Part shown: positions 7,357-15,292 of the stretch, piece by piece | How the letters are laid out: each line of letters begins with the position of its first letter | Position numbering within the stretch: position 1 is the first letter of the stretch | Position numbers and translations under genes: made by a program | Source: Defluviitaleaceae bacterium | GTDB lineage: Bacteria > Bacillota > Clostridia > Lachnospirales > WRBF01 | Assembly: GCA_009784685.1 (NCBI GenBank) | Contig: WRBF01000013.1 | Span: 1-39,840 of the forward strand | Direction: 5' to 3' | DNA: 39,840 nt | The notes under the pieces: model-generated | What the model saw: only the letters and a program-made list of their open reading frames with translations | Database searches by the model: none | What the model was told of the DNA's origin: nothing

Positions 7357-9681
7357 ATGATGAGTTTTATGAAAAATATGAAGATTAAGGGAAAACTATT
7401 TCTAGGTTTTTCTATACTCTTGGCTGTTATAGCCTTTAGTTCAATTTTTGGAGCGTTCCAAATTACTAATGTAAGTTCTGAATACAACCATGCATTGAAT
7501 TACCCCACTATCCGCCGTCGAATATTGCAAGACATGGAAATAGCAATGATGGACGCAAGGCGTACAATGAACCGTGCATCTATGCATGCTGCTGATATTT
7601 ATGGTGACGGTTCTGATGAAGCTGCAAATGCTCAATTTAGGAACATAGGGATAACCAATCAAGAAAATATAGTTAGAGGTCTAAGAGTTCAGCTATTAGA
7701 TTCTCTTACAGAATTCAAAGACAATTTAGCTGCTGATTATCGGGTTTCATCTGAACTGAGAACCGCACAAACTCGCCGTCTTGACGGTCTTGAAACAGCA
7801 ATTTTGTACTATATCGACTATTACATTTTAGATCAAATAATGTCTGCTGCAAGAGCAGGAGACACCGCCGCTACCGTATTAATAACAACTGCTGCAGGCG
7901 GTCCCGGCGGAACAGTACCTGTTATACTTAATTATTTTTACGAAATTCGCAATGCTATTAATGAATCTTTAGAAATAACTGACACAAGACTTCAAAACAC
8001 GACCAATACAACATTTTATACAATGCTTGGTCTTGCCGGTGCAGGCGTGATTCTTGGTCTTGCTATTGCAATTATTATCGCAAATATGATTTCAAAACCT
8101 ATTTTTAATATTACCAACATTGTTAACAGCGTCTCTAAAGGCAAGCTAAATGTAAATATTGACAGGCACAATATAACTAAAGATGAAATCGGCATGCTGA
8201 CAAAAGACATTGGAGATCTTGTAGATGTAATAAATGAAATGGTAGACGATTTAATTGTGATGAAGAACGAGTTTAGTGGAAAAGGCGACTTTGAATATAG
8301 AGTCGATGTTAATAAATACGAGAACTCATTCAGAGAGATGATTGAAGGGGTACATGAAATCCTTGATGACCAAGTTAATGATGTAATGGGAATAATGCAA
8401 TTCCTTGGTAAAATAAGCGATGGAGATTTTAATGTAGAAGTAAAAGATATGCCGGGTAAAAAAGCTATATTACCTCAAACGCTTCGCGGCGTTTCTGCTA
8501 ACCTTATTGGAGTAAGTAACGAAGTTAAGTCTATGATTGATGCTGCCGTAGTAAGAGGTGATTTACATTTCCAAATTGATTCAAGTAAATACAAAGGCGA
8601 CTGGCACGATATTACAGAAGGGCTTAACAACATAGCAAAATCCGTTGATGATCCGGTTGTTGAAATACGTGATGTTATGGACAGATTGGCACAAGGGCAA
8701 TTTGACTTGAAAGTCAATGGCGACTATGCAGGCGATTTCTTGATTATTAAAAATGCGGTTAACGGCACTCTTAATACACTGGAAATTTACATTAACGAAA
8801 TTTCTGAAAAACTCGCAGCAATTGCTAATGGCGACCTAACTGTCGCAATCACACGAGAATACTTAGGAAATTTCAGCGATATTAAGAGCTCATTAAACAA
8901 TATTTCCACTACGCTTAACAAAACAATGACTGAAATTTCTGTAGCATCTGAACAGGTATTATCAGGCGCAAAACAAATTTCAACAAGCGCAACCGAGTTA
9001 GCAAATGGCGCACAAGAACAAGCCAGTTCAGTGGAAGAACTTAACGCTACAATTGATTTAATAAATCAACAAACAAGGCAAAACGCTGACAATGCTTCTG
9101 AGGCAAATGAGCTATCTAATAAATCAACCGGTAACGCTAAAGAAGGTAACGAAGCTATGAAGCAAATGTTAATTGCCATGGCTCAAATCAAGGAATCATC
9201 TAGCGACATATCTAAGATCATAAAAGTCATTGAAGAAATAGCATTCCAAACTAACCTGCTTGCGCTCAATGCGGCTGTTGAAGCAGCAAGAGCAGGAGAA
9301 CACGGCAAAGGCTTTAGCGTAGTTGCGGAAGAAGTACGTACACTTGCAGGTAGAAGCCAGACATCTGCTGCTGAAACAACAAATCTTATAGAAACATCTA
9401 TTGACCGGGTTAACAGCGGTTCAAGCATTGCGGAATCTACTTCAAGCTCGCTAGACGTAATTGTTACAAACGCCACAGAAGTATCAGAAATCATCAATAA
9501 CATTACTGTAGCTTCGAACGAACAGGCAGAAGCAATTTCGCAGGTCAGCACTGGTCTCGCACAAATATCACGAGTTGTACAAAACAATTCAGCCGTTTCT
9601 GAAGAAACAGCAGCAGCATCAGAAGAATTGAATTCACAAGCAGAGGTTTTAAGACAACTTGTATCGTATTTCCGATTATAA
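7357..9681 (+). CDS. Methyl-accepting chemotaxis protein with tandem HAMP-like units
   Basis: This is a membrane chemoreceptor of about 774 aa that should control CheA autophosphorylation through CheW. The first TM is at about 14-34, followed by an extracytoplasmic helical sensor region to about 220 and a second TM at about 221-245. Residues about 250-530 then contain roughly six HAMP-like units of about 47 residues, recognised by recurring G-D/Q-F/L motifs and LNN-type helices. The C-terminal signalling domain carries the invariant hairpin tip at about 629-668 ([20 protein letters not shown]). I chose the ATG at 7357 because GGAG lies 8 nt upstream; ATGs at 7351 and 7360 are alternatives, and a TTG at 7321 has no ribosome site. 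The ligand is unknown. No other che genes are in the window. Confidence 0.93.
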   Translation: MMSFMKNMKIKGKLFLGFSILLAVIAFSSIFGAFQITNVSSEYNHALNYPTIRRRILQDMEIAMMDARRTMNRASMHAADIYGDGSDEAANAQFRNIGITNQENIVRGLRVQLLDSLTEFKDNLAADYRVSSELRTAQTRRLDGLETAILYYIDYYILDQIMSAARAGDTAATVLITTAAGGPGGTVPVILNYFYEIRNAINESLEITDTRLQNTTNTTFYTMLGLAGAGVILGLAIAIIIANMISKPIFNITNIVNSVSKGKLNVNIDRHNITKDEIGMLTKDIGDLVDVINEMVDDLIVMKNEFSGKGDFEYRVDVNKYENSFREMIEGVHEILDDQVNDVMGIMQFLGKISDGDFNVEVKDMPGKKAILPQTLRGVSANLIGVSNEVKSMIDAAVVRGDLHFQIDSSKYKGDWHDITEGLNNIAKSVDDPVVEIRDVMDRLAQGQFDLKVNGDYAGDFLIIKNAVNGTLNTLEIYINEISEKLAAIANGDLTVAITREYLGNFSDIKSSLNNISTTLNKTMTEISVASEQVLSGAKQISTSATELANGAQEQASSVEELNATIDLINQQTRQNADNASEANELSNKSTGNAKEGNEAMKQMLIAMAQIKESSSDISKIIKVIEEIAFQTNLLALNAAVEAARAGEHGKGFSVVAEEVRTLAGRSQTSAAETTNLIETSIDRVNSGSSIAESTSSSLDVIVTNATEVSEIINNITVASNEQAEAISQVSTGLAQISRVVQNNSAVSEETAAASEELNSQAEVLRQLVSYFRL

Positions 9682-9699
9682 AAGTAGTTTAAATACTAT

Positions 9700-9740
9700 A
9701 CAACAAAATCCCCTTTACATTGTAAAGGGGATTTTGTTGT
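9700..9740. terminator. Perfect bidirectional terminator hairpin
   Basis: A 20-bp perfect inverted repeat (9700-9719 and 9721-9740, nominal 1-nt loop) lies between the convergent chemoreceptor and diguanylate cyclase genes. The core is ATCCCCTTTACA on one side and TGTAAAGGGGAT on the other. The TTTTGTTGT end and its mirror provide U-rich tails in both directions. Confidence 0.85.
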
Positions 9741-9769
9741 ACTTATTAAAAAACAGCGGGGTGAAAAAT

Positions 9770-11599
9770 TTATTTAGGAGTAGCAGAACCAGGAAATTCA
9801 CCAAATGTAAATTTATTTCGTCCTCTTTGTTTGGATAAATACAACTTTTCATCTGCACATTTTACCCAATCAGAAATGCTTTGAACATGTGTAGCAACAC
9901 CCGTTGTAACTCCAATAGAAATCGTAACATATTTTGATACACTGCTATTTTCATGTGGTATTTCACATTGTTCTATACTGTCAAGCAATTTTTTTGCAAG
10001 CTTGCAAGCACCTTCCATCCCTGTATTAGGAAGAACAACGGCAAACTCTTCGCCTCCGTATCGTACGACAAAGTCCTTAGCCCTTGACATACAGCTAGAG
10101 ATTGTTGACGCAACCGTTTTAAGGCATTGGTCACCGGCATCATGTCCATATGTATCATTATACTGTTTAAAAAAGTCTATATCAATCATCATAAAGCTAA
10201 GCATCGCACCAGAACGAGACAAAATAGAGATAGTCCTTGGAAGCTGTTCTTCTAAATGTCGTCTGTTAAGCACGTTCGTAAGCTCATCATAATAAATTTT
10301 TGCCGCTTTTTTTTCTAAAACAGAAATTCTGTTTTCCATTTGAGATAAATCTTGCAAATCTTTTTTATAGGATATAATGTAATGCTCCCCATTATAAAGC
10401 ACTCTGATATTAGTTATTTCCCCGGGAATCAAGTTACCATCAAGATCTTGGTCCATCCATGTTACATTTGTAATACCATCCAAAAGAGTTTTTTGCAAAT
10501 TTTCTTTGAATTTTTCAACAGATTCCGTTCCATCAGGTTGAAACTCAGGCATAATGTCGAAAAATCTATCTTTATACTCTTGGGCATCTTCAAACCCACG
10601 AAGTTTAGCGTCAATATCATTACAGTAAACTAAGCTAAATTTACTGTCAAACATATACACTGCCAAAGGGCAGCCATCCATAATTAAGTTTGCAAGGTTT
10701 CGCTCCTGTTCAAATCGTAAAACCGTATCTCGAAGCTGTGTTACCATCACAACTATTGCCTGCTCCAAATGAGCAAGTTCATCGCCTTTGCTTAATCTTG
10801 CCTCTAATACTTTATTCTCTTGATTCTCTTGTCCAAGTTGGTTAGCGTTTATTCCATCAATAAGTATGCTTATTGGTTCAGTTACATTTTTCTTGATAAC
10901 GCCTAAGTAACCTAAGCTCATAGCTAATAAAATCGCCGCAACAGCAACACTTAGCGTAGTAAAATCAGTATTTGCTTGCGTAGTTATTTCATTTTGTGAA
11001 ATATAAAAACAGACATGTGCTGCGACAGAGCCATCTGCGCCAAAAATAGGTTCATAAATTGCTAAAAATACACCAATGGTATCAGAATATAATCCAAAAT
11101 CCTCTACACGCTGACCTTGAGCAAGCCGTTCCCAAGTATCAGATGAATGCCTGCCCTCTAGATGCGTAAGAAGATTTAAACAGTAATAATTATCAACATC
11201 TAAACCATCTAAAATTAATGTTTTTCTTTTTTCATCGTCTTCAATAGTAAAAGTGGCGATATAAATATGCGTAGCAACAGCTTCCTGTATTGCTGTATGT
11301 ATGAAGCTTACAATCTGCTGATAGTAAAAATATTCCTCTGATTCAGCTAATAGGTTGTTGATATGTTCGCCTTCTAACATTGACGCAATCATTGAAGAAA
11401 CGGTAGCGGCACGGTTATTATGTTCCTCAACAATACGATTCCAATAAATATTGTACATAGCAAAAGCTGCCGCAATACTAAACGTAATTACAATAACGAC
11501 AAAATAAGCTGCTAATCGAAATTTTAGTGATTTCATCCAGTGCATATGAGAAACTTCATAAGTTTCAAAACTTTTATGCTGAATATTTATGTCAATCAA
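9770..11599 (-). CDS. Membrane diguanylate cyclase (sensor-PAS-GGDEF)
   Basis: It is predicted to make c-di-GMP from two GTP. The 609-aa protein has TM segments at about 30-50 and 216-236 flanking an extracytoplasmic sensor region, then a linker or HAMP-like segment and a PAS-like domain (about 300-410). The C-terminal GGDEF domain has the catalytic motif GGEEF in RYGGEEFAV. RAKD five residues before that motif fits the inhibitory I-site RxxD, so product feedback inhibition is expected. The start is unclear: TTG at 11599 directly abuts GGAGG, and the first ATGs (11545, 11536) have no ribosome site. A start anywhere in 11536-11599 keeps all domains. Its own promoter lies at 11662-11690. Confidence 0.92.
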   Translation of the reverse strand: MIDINIQHKSFETYEVSHMHWMKSLKFRLAAYFVVIVITFSIAAAFAMYNIYWNRIVEEHNNRAATVSSMIASMLEGEHINNLLAESEEYFYYQQIVSFIHTAIQEAVATHIYIATFTIEDDEKRKTLILDGLDVDNYYCLNLLTHLEGRHSSDTWERLAQGQRVEDFGLYSDTIGVFLAIYEPIFGADGSVAAHVCFYISQNEITTQANTDFTTLSVAVAAILLAMSLGYLGVIKKNVTEPISILIDGINANQLGQENQENKVLEARLSKGDELAHLEQAIVVMVTQLRDTVLRFEQERNLANLIMDGCPLAVYMFDSKFSLVYCNDIDAKLRGFEDAQEYKDRFFDIMPEFQPDGTESVEKFKENLQKTLLDGITNVTWMDQDLDGNLIPGEITNIRVLYNGEHYIISYKKDLQDLSQMENRISVLEKKAAKIYYDELTNVLNRRHLEEQLPRTISILSRSGAMLSFMMIDIDFFKQYNDTYGHDAGDQCLKTVASTISSCMSRAKDFVVRYGGEEFAVVLPNTGMEGACKLAKKLLDSIEQCEIPHENSSVSKYVTISIGVTTGVATHVQSISDWVKCADEKLYLSKQRGRNKFTFGEFPGSATPK

Positions 11600-11661
11600 C
11601 CTCCGGCATGGTGACGAATTGGTGCAAATAATATGTTGTCCGAAAAATTGTAATCAGCATA

Positions 11662-11690
11662 ACTTTAACATTTCCTTCATTATATGTCAA
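11662..11690 (-). promoter_or_regulatory. Promoter for the diguanylate cyclase gene
   Basis: On the minus strand, TTGACA (11690-11685), a 17-nt spacer and TAAAGT (11667-11662) lie in the 184-nt gap after pncB. The -35 box is perfect and the -10 box matches 4 of 6 positions. Confidence 0.45.
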
Positions 11691-11783
11691 GCATCTATAT
11701 TGATTTTTTGTATGTTGTTTAACTTCGCTATTTGACCAAATAGAACGCTCTTCTCTAGCTGTAAAAACCGCAAATAATCGTCG

Positions 11784-13235
11784 TTATCCCCTAATTTTAT
11801 CAATCATTTCATTTTTAAGCTCCCATAACTTAGTAGAGAGGTCAACGGGTATAATCTGAGGATTAAAAAGTCGTCTGTGTTCATCCCAAAGTGAATTAAG
11901 TTCATTTTTACAGTATTGCCGCAATTCCAGAACAGATTGCTGCCCACAAACAGACAATCCGTCTTTAAACACGGGCACGAGCATTTCTCTTGCTATAAAT
12001 TCCCCACCTTTAAGGGTCATTTTAATCCACGTTGCAACAGGATCGAAAACCGTTAAATCTTGAGATTCATCAATTGTTTCATCATCAAGCATTATAAGGT
12101 CAACTTTAATTTTCTCACTAAATTTATCATACAGCCTAATAACTTTTTTAACACCGGGATTTGTTACCTTTTCAGCGTTTTCAGATAGCTTAATCGTCGG
12201 ATGTAAAAGACCATCACTACCTTCTATAGCCGACAATTTATAAACACAGCCAAATGCCGGACAATCTTTTGATGTAATAAGGTTAGTTCCTACCCCCCAT
12301 AAAGTTACAGCACTGCCTTGAAGCTTTAAGTCACGTATTAAATATTCATCAAGATCACATGATGCACTTATAACCGCATCTTCAAACCCTGCTTCATCAA
12401 GCATACCTCGGGCAACTTTTGAAAGGAACGCAAGGTCGCCGCTGTCAAGACGTATTCCATAGTTTTTAAGCGGCATTCCGCTATCCCGCATTTCTTCAAA
12501 CACCTTAATAGCGTTAGGGACACCTGAGTCAAGTGTATCATAAGTATCAACAAGCAAAATACATGCGTTTGGAAACAGCTTTACATACTCTCTAAACGCC
12601 GTTATTTCGTCATCAAAGCTCATAACCCAACTATGAGCATGAGTGCCTTTTATTGGCATATCAAACATTTGGCCCGCCAGTACGTTACTTGTAGCCGCAC
12701 AACCGCCTATAACGGCGGCTCGTGCGCCATATATTCCTGCATCCGGTCCTTGGGCACGGCGCAGTCCAAATTCTAAAATAGCATTACCCTCCGCTGCCCA
12801 TACAATTCTGGAAGCCTTTGTTGCTATTAAGCTTTGATGGTTAAGAATATTCAGTATAGCAGTCTCAAGAAATTGCGCCTCTATAATAGGTGCGGTAACT
12901 CTAAAAATAGGCTCCTTTGGAAATACAACAGATCCCTCAGGAAAAGCATGAATATCACCGGAGAATTTAAAATCTTTTAAATATTCAAGAAAATCCTCGC
13001 TAAAGCATTTTTGAGCTCTTAAATATTCAATATCGTCATCTGAAAAATGCAATTCCTTAATATATTTAACAACTTGTTCAAGCCCGCAAAATATTGAATA
13101 TCCTCCGGACATAGGATTGCTTCTAAAAAAAACATCAAAAGTTGTTTTGCGTTTATAAGTTCCTGTAGAAAAATATCCCTGCATCATTGTAAGCTGATAA
13201 AAGTCTGTCATCATAGTCAAATTAGTATAATACAT
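11784..13235 (-). CDS. pncB: Nicotinate phosphoribosyltransferase
   Basis: It joins nicotinate and PRPP to give nicotinate mononucleotide in NAD salvage, with ATP hydrolysis. The 483-aa length fits the Gram-positive branch of the family. Recognisable segments are LTMMTDFYQLTM near the N-terminus, GLRRAQGPDAG in the middle and GTHAHSWVMSF, whose histidine region is the expected phosphorylation site. The downstream IRLDSGD and WGVGTNLITS segments belong to the PRPP/base pocket. The ATG at 13235 has GGAGAG 8 nt upstream. The gene appears monocistronic, driven by the promoter at 13302-13330, with a hairpin-forming palindrome in its leader. Confidence 0.95.
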   Translation of the reverse strand: MYYTNLTMMTDFYQLTMMQGYFSTGTYKRKTTFDVFFRSNPMSGGYSIFCGLEQVVKYIKELHFSDDDIEYLRAQKCFSEDFLEYLKDFKFSGDIHAFPEGSVVFPKEPIFRVTAPIIEAQFLETAILNILNHQSLIATKASRIVWAAEGNAILEFGLRRAQGPDAGIYGARAAVIGGCAATSNVLAGQMFDMPIKGTHAHSWVMSFDDEITAFREYVKLFPNACILLVDTYDTLDSGVPNAIKVFEEMRDSGMPLKNYGIRLDSGDLAFLSKVARGMLDEAGFEDAVISASCDLDEYLIRDLKLQGSAVTLWGVGTNLITSKDCPAFGCVYKLSAIEGSDGLLHPTIKLSENAEKVTNPGVKKVIRLYDKFSEKIKVDLIMLDDETIDESQDLTVFDPVATWIKMTLKGGEFIAREMLVPVFKDGLSVCGQQSVLELRQYCKNELNSLWDEHRRLFNPQIIPVDLSTKLWELKNEMIDKIRG

Positions 13236-13267
13236 AATGCCATCTCTCCGCCTTTTAAATTTAGAAC

Positions 13268-13290
13268 GTACGCCCTGTTACACGGCATAC
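13268..13290 (-). promoter_or_regulatory. Palindrome/hairpin in the pncB leader
   Basis: On the minus strand GTATGCC and GGCGTAC flank a 9-nt centre, giving a 7-bp stem with one G-U pair. It occupies about +5 to +27 of the predicted transcript. It could be a repressor operator of the kind used in NAD-salvage control (NiaR or NrtR) or an RNA hairpin; sequence alone does not decide. Confidence 0.35.
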
Positions 13291-13301
13291 ATTAGGCTTA
13301 G

Positions 13302-13330
13302 AGTATATATTTTCTGTCTGATTACGTCAA
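13302..13330 (-). promoter_or_regulatory. Promoter for pncB
   Basis: On the minus strand TTGACG (13330-13325), 17 nt and TATACT (13307-13302) make a strong sigma-A promoter. Arms GTCTGA (13316-13321) and TCAGAC (13339-13344) flank the -35 box. Confidence 0.65.
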
Positions 13331-13419
13331 GTGTTAAGTCAGACTTTAAGATAATATAGACATAAAATCAAAAAAATTCAAAATTATTCCCTTTTTCTAA
13401 TATATTTTTGCGAAATTTC

Positions 13420-13448
13420 TTGACAAATCGTAATTAAAGGTTTATAAA
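13420..13448 (+). promoter_or_regulatory. Strong promoter for hup
   Basis: TTGACA (13420-13425), a 17-nt spacer and TATAAA (13443-13448) are near consensus, as expected for an abundant nucleoid protein. Confidence 0.75.
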
Positions 13449-13456
13449 TATATATG

Positions 13457-13468
13457 CGCATTAATGCG
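13457..13468. promoter_or_regulatory. Palindrome at the predicted hup transcription start
   Basis: CGCATTAATGCG is a perfect 12-bp palindrome starting 9 nt downstream of the -10 box, so it overlaps or follows the predicted start site. It could be an operator or a short 5' hairpin. Confidence 0.35.
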
Positions 13469-13513
13469 TCTCATTTATTAAAGATCGCAGTTATTTAAAC
13501 CAAGGAGGAATTA

Positions 13514-13795
13514 ATGATGAACAAGAGCGAACTTATAGCTGCTATAGCTGCTGATGCAGAATTAAGCAAAAAGGATACTGAAAAATTCATAAAAGCTTTT
13601 GAAACTGTTGTTACTGAAGAGTTATCAAAAGGTGGAAAAGTTCAGTTGGTTGGTTTTGGTATTTTTGACGTGGCAAGCCGCGCTGCACGTGAAGGCAGAA
13701 ACCCTCAAACAGGTGCAACTATGCCTATCCCTGCATCAAATGCTCCAAGGTTCAAAGCAGGCAAAGTTCTTAAAGATGCGGTTAATGGTAAATAA
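13514..13795 (+). CDS. hup: HU-family DNA-binding protein
   Basis: This is a small dimeric nucleoid protein that bends and compacts DNA. At 93 aa it has the standard HU length and order: an N-terminal helical pair starting MNKSELI, the GFGIFDV segment, the DNA-binding arm with GRNPQTG and PIPASNAPRFKAGK, and a short C-terminal helix. AGGAGG lies just upstream of tandem ATGs at 13514 and 13517; either could be used, and most HU proteins would match the second. The gene has its own strong promoter and a hairpin downstream (13862-13909). rqcP follows on the same strand, as is common in Clostridia. Confidence 0.96.
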   Translation: MMNKSELIAAIAADAELSKKDTEKFIKAFETVVTEELSKGGKVQLVGFGIFDVASRAAREGRNPQTGATMPIPASNAPRFKAGKVLKDAVNGK

Positions 13796-13861
13796 TTGAG
13801 TTTATTATGTCGCTTTAGACTCTTAAAGCTCAAAATAACTATTACTAAAAATTGCATGATT

Positions 13862-13909
13862 ACACTCTTTATTTACGACCGTTTGTGCTGTACTATAAAG
13901 AGTGTTTTT
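13862..13909 (+). terminator. Terminator or attenuator between hup and rqcP
   Basis: ACACTCTTTAT (13862-13872) pairs perfectly with ATAAAGAGTGT (13895-13905), with a 22-nt loop and a following TTTT run. It should end most hup transcripts; partial read-through would give rqcP a lower level of expression. Confidence 0.7.
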
Positions 13910-13956
13910 CGTGTAGATCATATTTATAGCGTTTTACTTTACCGGGAGAATAAGAT

Positions 13957-14196
13957 ATGCGTCTTGATAAATATTTAAAAATTTCCAGAGTAATAAAAAG
14001 AAGAACTGTTGCAAACGATGCATGTGATGCAGGAAGAGTTACAGTTAACGGCAAAATAGCTAAAGCGGGATATGAAGTTAAAGTTGGAGATATAGTTGAG
14101 ATAAGATTTGGCGAAAACACGACGAAAATTGAAGTTCTTGCTATTAAAGAGCAGGTTAAAAAGGAAGCAGCCTCGGAAATGTTCCGACTGATATAG
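13957..14196 (+). CDS. rqcP: S4-domain RNA-binding protein RqcP
   Basis: RqcP (YabO) is a small S4-domain protein that acts with RqcH on stalled 50S subunits, helping poly-alanine tailing in bacterial ribosome quality control. The 79-aa protein starts with the S4 signature MRLDKYLKISRVIKRR, followed by DACDAGRVTVNGK and KVGDIVEI. The ATG at 13957 has a GGGAG site upstream. In many Firmicutes this gene is followed by yabP, yabQ and divIC; here it is followed by a terminator and the convergent fba. A Hsp15-like S4 protein is the alternative, but the length and the position after hup favour RqcP. Confidence 0.9.
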   Translation: MRLDKYLKISRVIKRRTVANDACDAGRVTVNGKIAKAGYEVKVGDIVEIRFGENTTKIEVLAIKEQVKKEAASEMFRLI

Positions 14197-14209
14197 CGAT
14201 AGTTATAGT

Positions 14210-14246
14210 AAAGCGTCGGACTGATTAATAATCGGTCCGACGCTTT
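14210..14246. terminator. Bidirectional terminator between rqcP and fba
   Basis: AAAGCGTCGGACTGATT pairs with AATCGGTCCGACGCTTT (one T-G pair) around a 3-nt loop. The two genes converge, so the hairpin can stop both transcripts. Confidence 0.85.
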
Positions 14247-14267
14247 ATAAATCTCTTTTCATTAATT

Positions 14268-15215
14268 CTATTTCATTGAATCAACAGATCCTAATACATT
14301 AACGATTTTATCAGCGATAAGCTCTTCAACCATTTTTCTTGCATCGCCTAAATATCCTCTAGGGTCAAAGGAATCGGGTTTATCAGCCAAATGCTTGCGG
14401 ATTGCGCCTGTTGTTGCAAGCCTAATATCTGTATCCATATTGATCTTGCAAACAGACATGGAGGTGGCTTTTCTAAGTATTTCAATGGGGATTCCGCTTG
14501 CTCCTTTTATTTGCCCTCCGAATTTATTACACATTTCAATAACAGCAGGGTCAACAGATGATGCTCCATGAAGAACTATTGGGAAATCCTTATACCCTGC
14601 GAATTCAAGCTTTTTCGTTATGTTTTCAAGCCTTTCAAAGTCAAGCTTTGCTTCTCCTTTAAATTTGTAAGCCCCATGACTAGTTCCAATAGCTACAGCG
14701 AGTGAATCAATGCCCGTTCTGGTAACAAAGTCAGCTGCTTGGTCAGGGTCAGTATATGTCGCATTTGCGGCATCAACATTAACATCATCTTCAATGCCCG
14801 CAAGTTGTCCTAGCTCTGCTTCAACGGTAATCCCACGGTCATGGGCAAACTTAACAACTTCAATTGTCTTTTTAACATTTTCTTCATATTCATAATGAGA
14901 ACCGTCAAACATGACTGACGTAAATCCGCTTTCAATAGCATGTTTACATATTTCAAAATCAGCACCATGATCCAAATGCAGTGCAATGTCTATACCTGTT
15001 TCTTCAGAAGCAGCATTAACCATAGCTTTAAGCATTAAAGGACCTGCATATTTAAGTGCGCTTTTCGAAACCTGCATAATAACAGCTGAGTTTTGCGCTT
15101 TCGCCGCCCAGGCTATTGCTTGAATCATTTCCATGTTACTGACGTTAAACGCCCCTATTGCGTATTTTCCTTGAAATGCTTTTTTGAACATTTCCGTTGT
15201 ATTAACCATTGCCAT
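14268..15215 (-). CDS. fba: Class II fructose-bisphosphate aldolase
   Basis: It cleaves fructose 1,6-bisphosphate to glyceraldehyde 3-phosphate and dihydroxyacetone phosphate in glycolysis and gluconeogenesis, using divalent metal. The 315-aa protein shows the class II motifs: HLDHGAD (about 79-85) with the catalytic and metal residues, VEAELGQLAG with its metal-ligand Glu, GTSHGAY, and LHGASSV with a metal His. NMDTDIR near the C-terminus contributes to phosphate binding. The ATG at 15215 has a GGGG-containing site upstream; a second ATG at 15209 is possible. It has its own promoter (15250-15278) just past the LRR lipoprotein gene. Confidence 0.96.
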   Translation of the reverse strand: MAMVNTTEMFKKAFQGKYAIGAFNVSNMEMIQAIAWAAKAQNSAVIMQVSKSALKYAGPLMLKAMVNAASEETGIDIALHLDHGADFEICKHAIESGFTSVMFDGSHYEYEENVKKTIEVVKFAHDRGITVEAELGQLAGIEDDVNVDAANATYTDPDQAADFVTRTGIDSLAVAIGTSHGAYKFKGEAKLDFERLENITKKLEFAGYKDFPIVLHGASSVDPAVIEMCNKFGGQIKGASGIPIEILRKATSMSVCKINMDTDIRLATTGAIRKHLADKPDSFDPRGYLGDARKMVEELIADKIVNVLGSVDSMK

Positions 15216-15249
15216 AAAAAAGCCCCTTCTTTCTTTTGTAATATTTTTT

Positions 15250-15278
15250 AGTATACCTCAAATTCGTCAGCCTTACAA
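15250..15278 (-). promoter_or_regulatory. Promoter for fba
   Basis: On the minus strand TTGTAA (15278-15273), 17 nt and TATACT (15255-15250) form a good sigma-A promoter in the 77-nt gap before fba. Confidence 0.6.
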
Positions 15279-15292
15279 CAATTTAAAGAACT

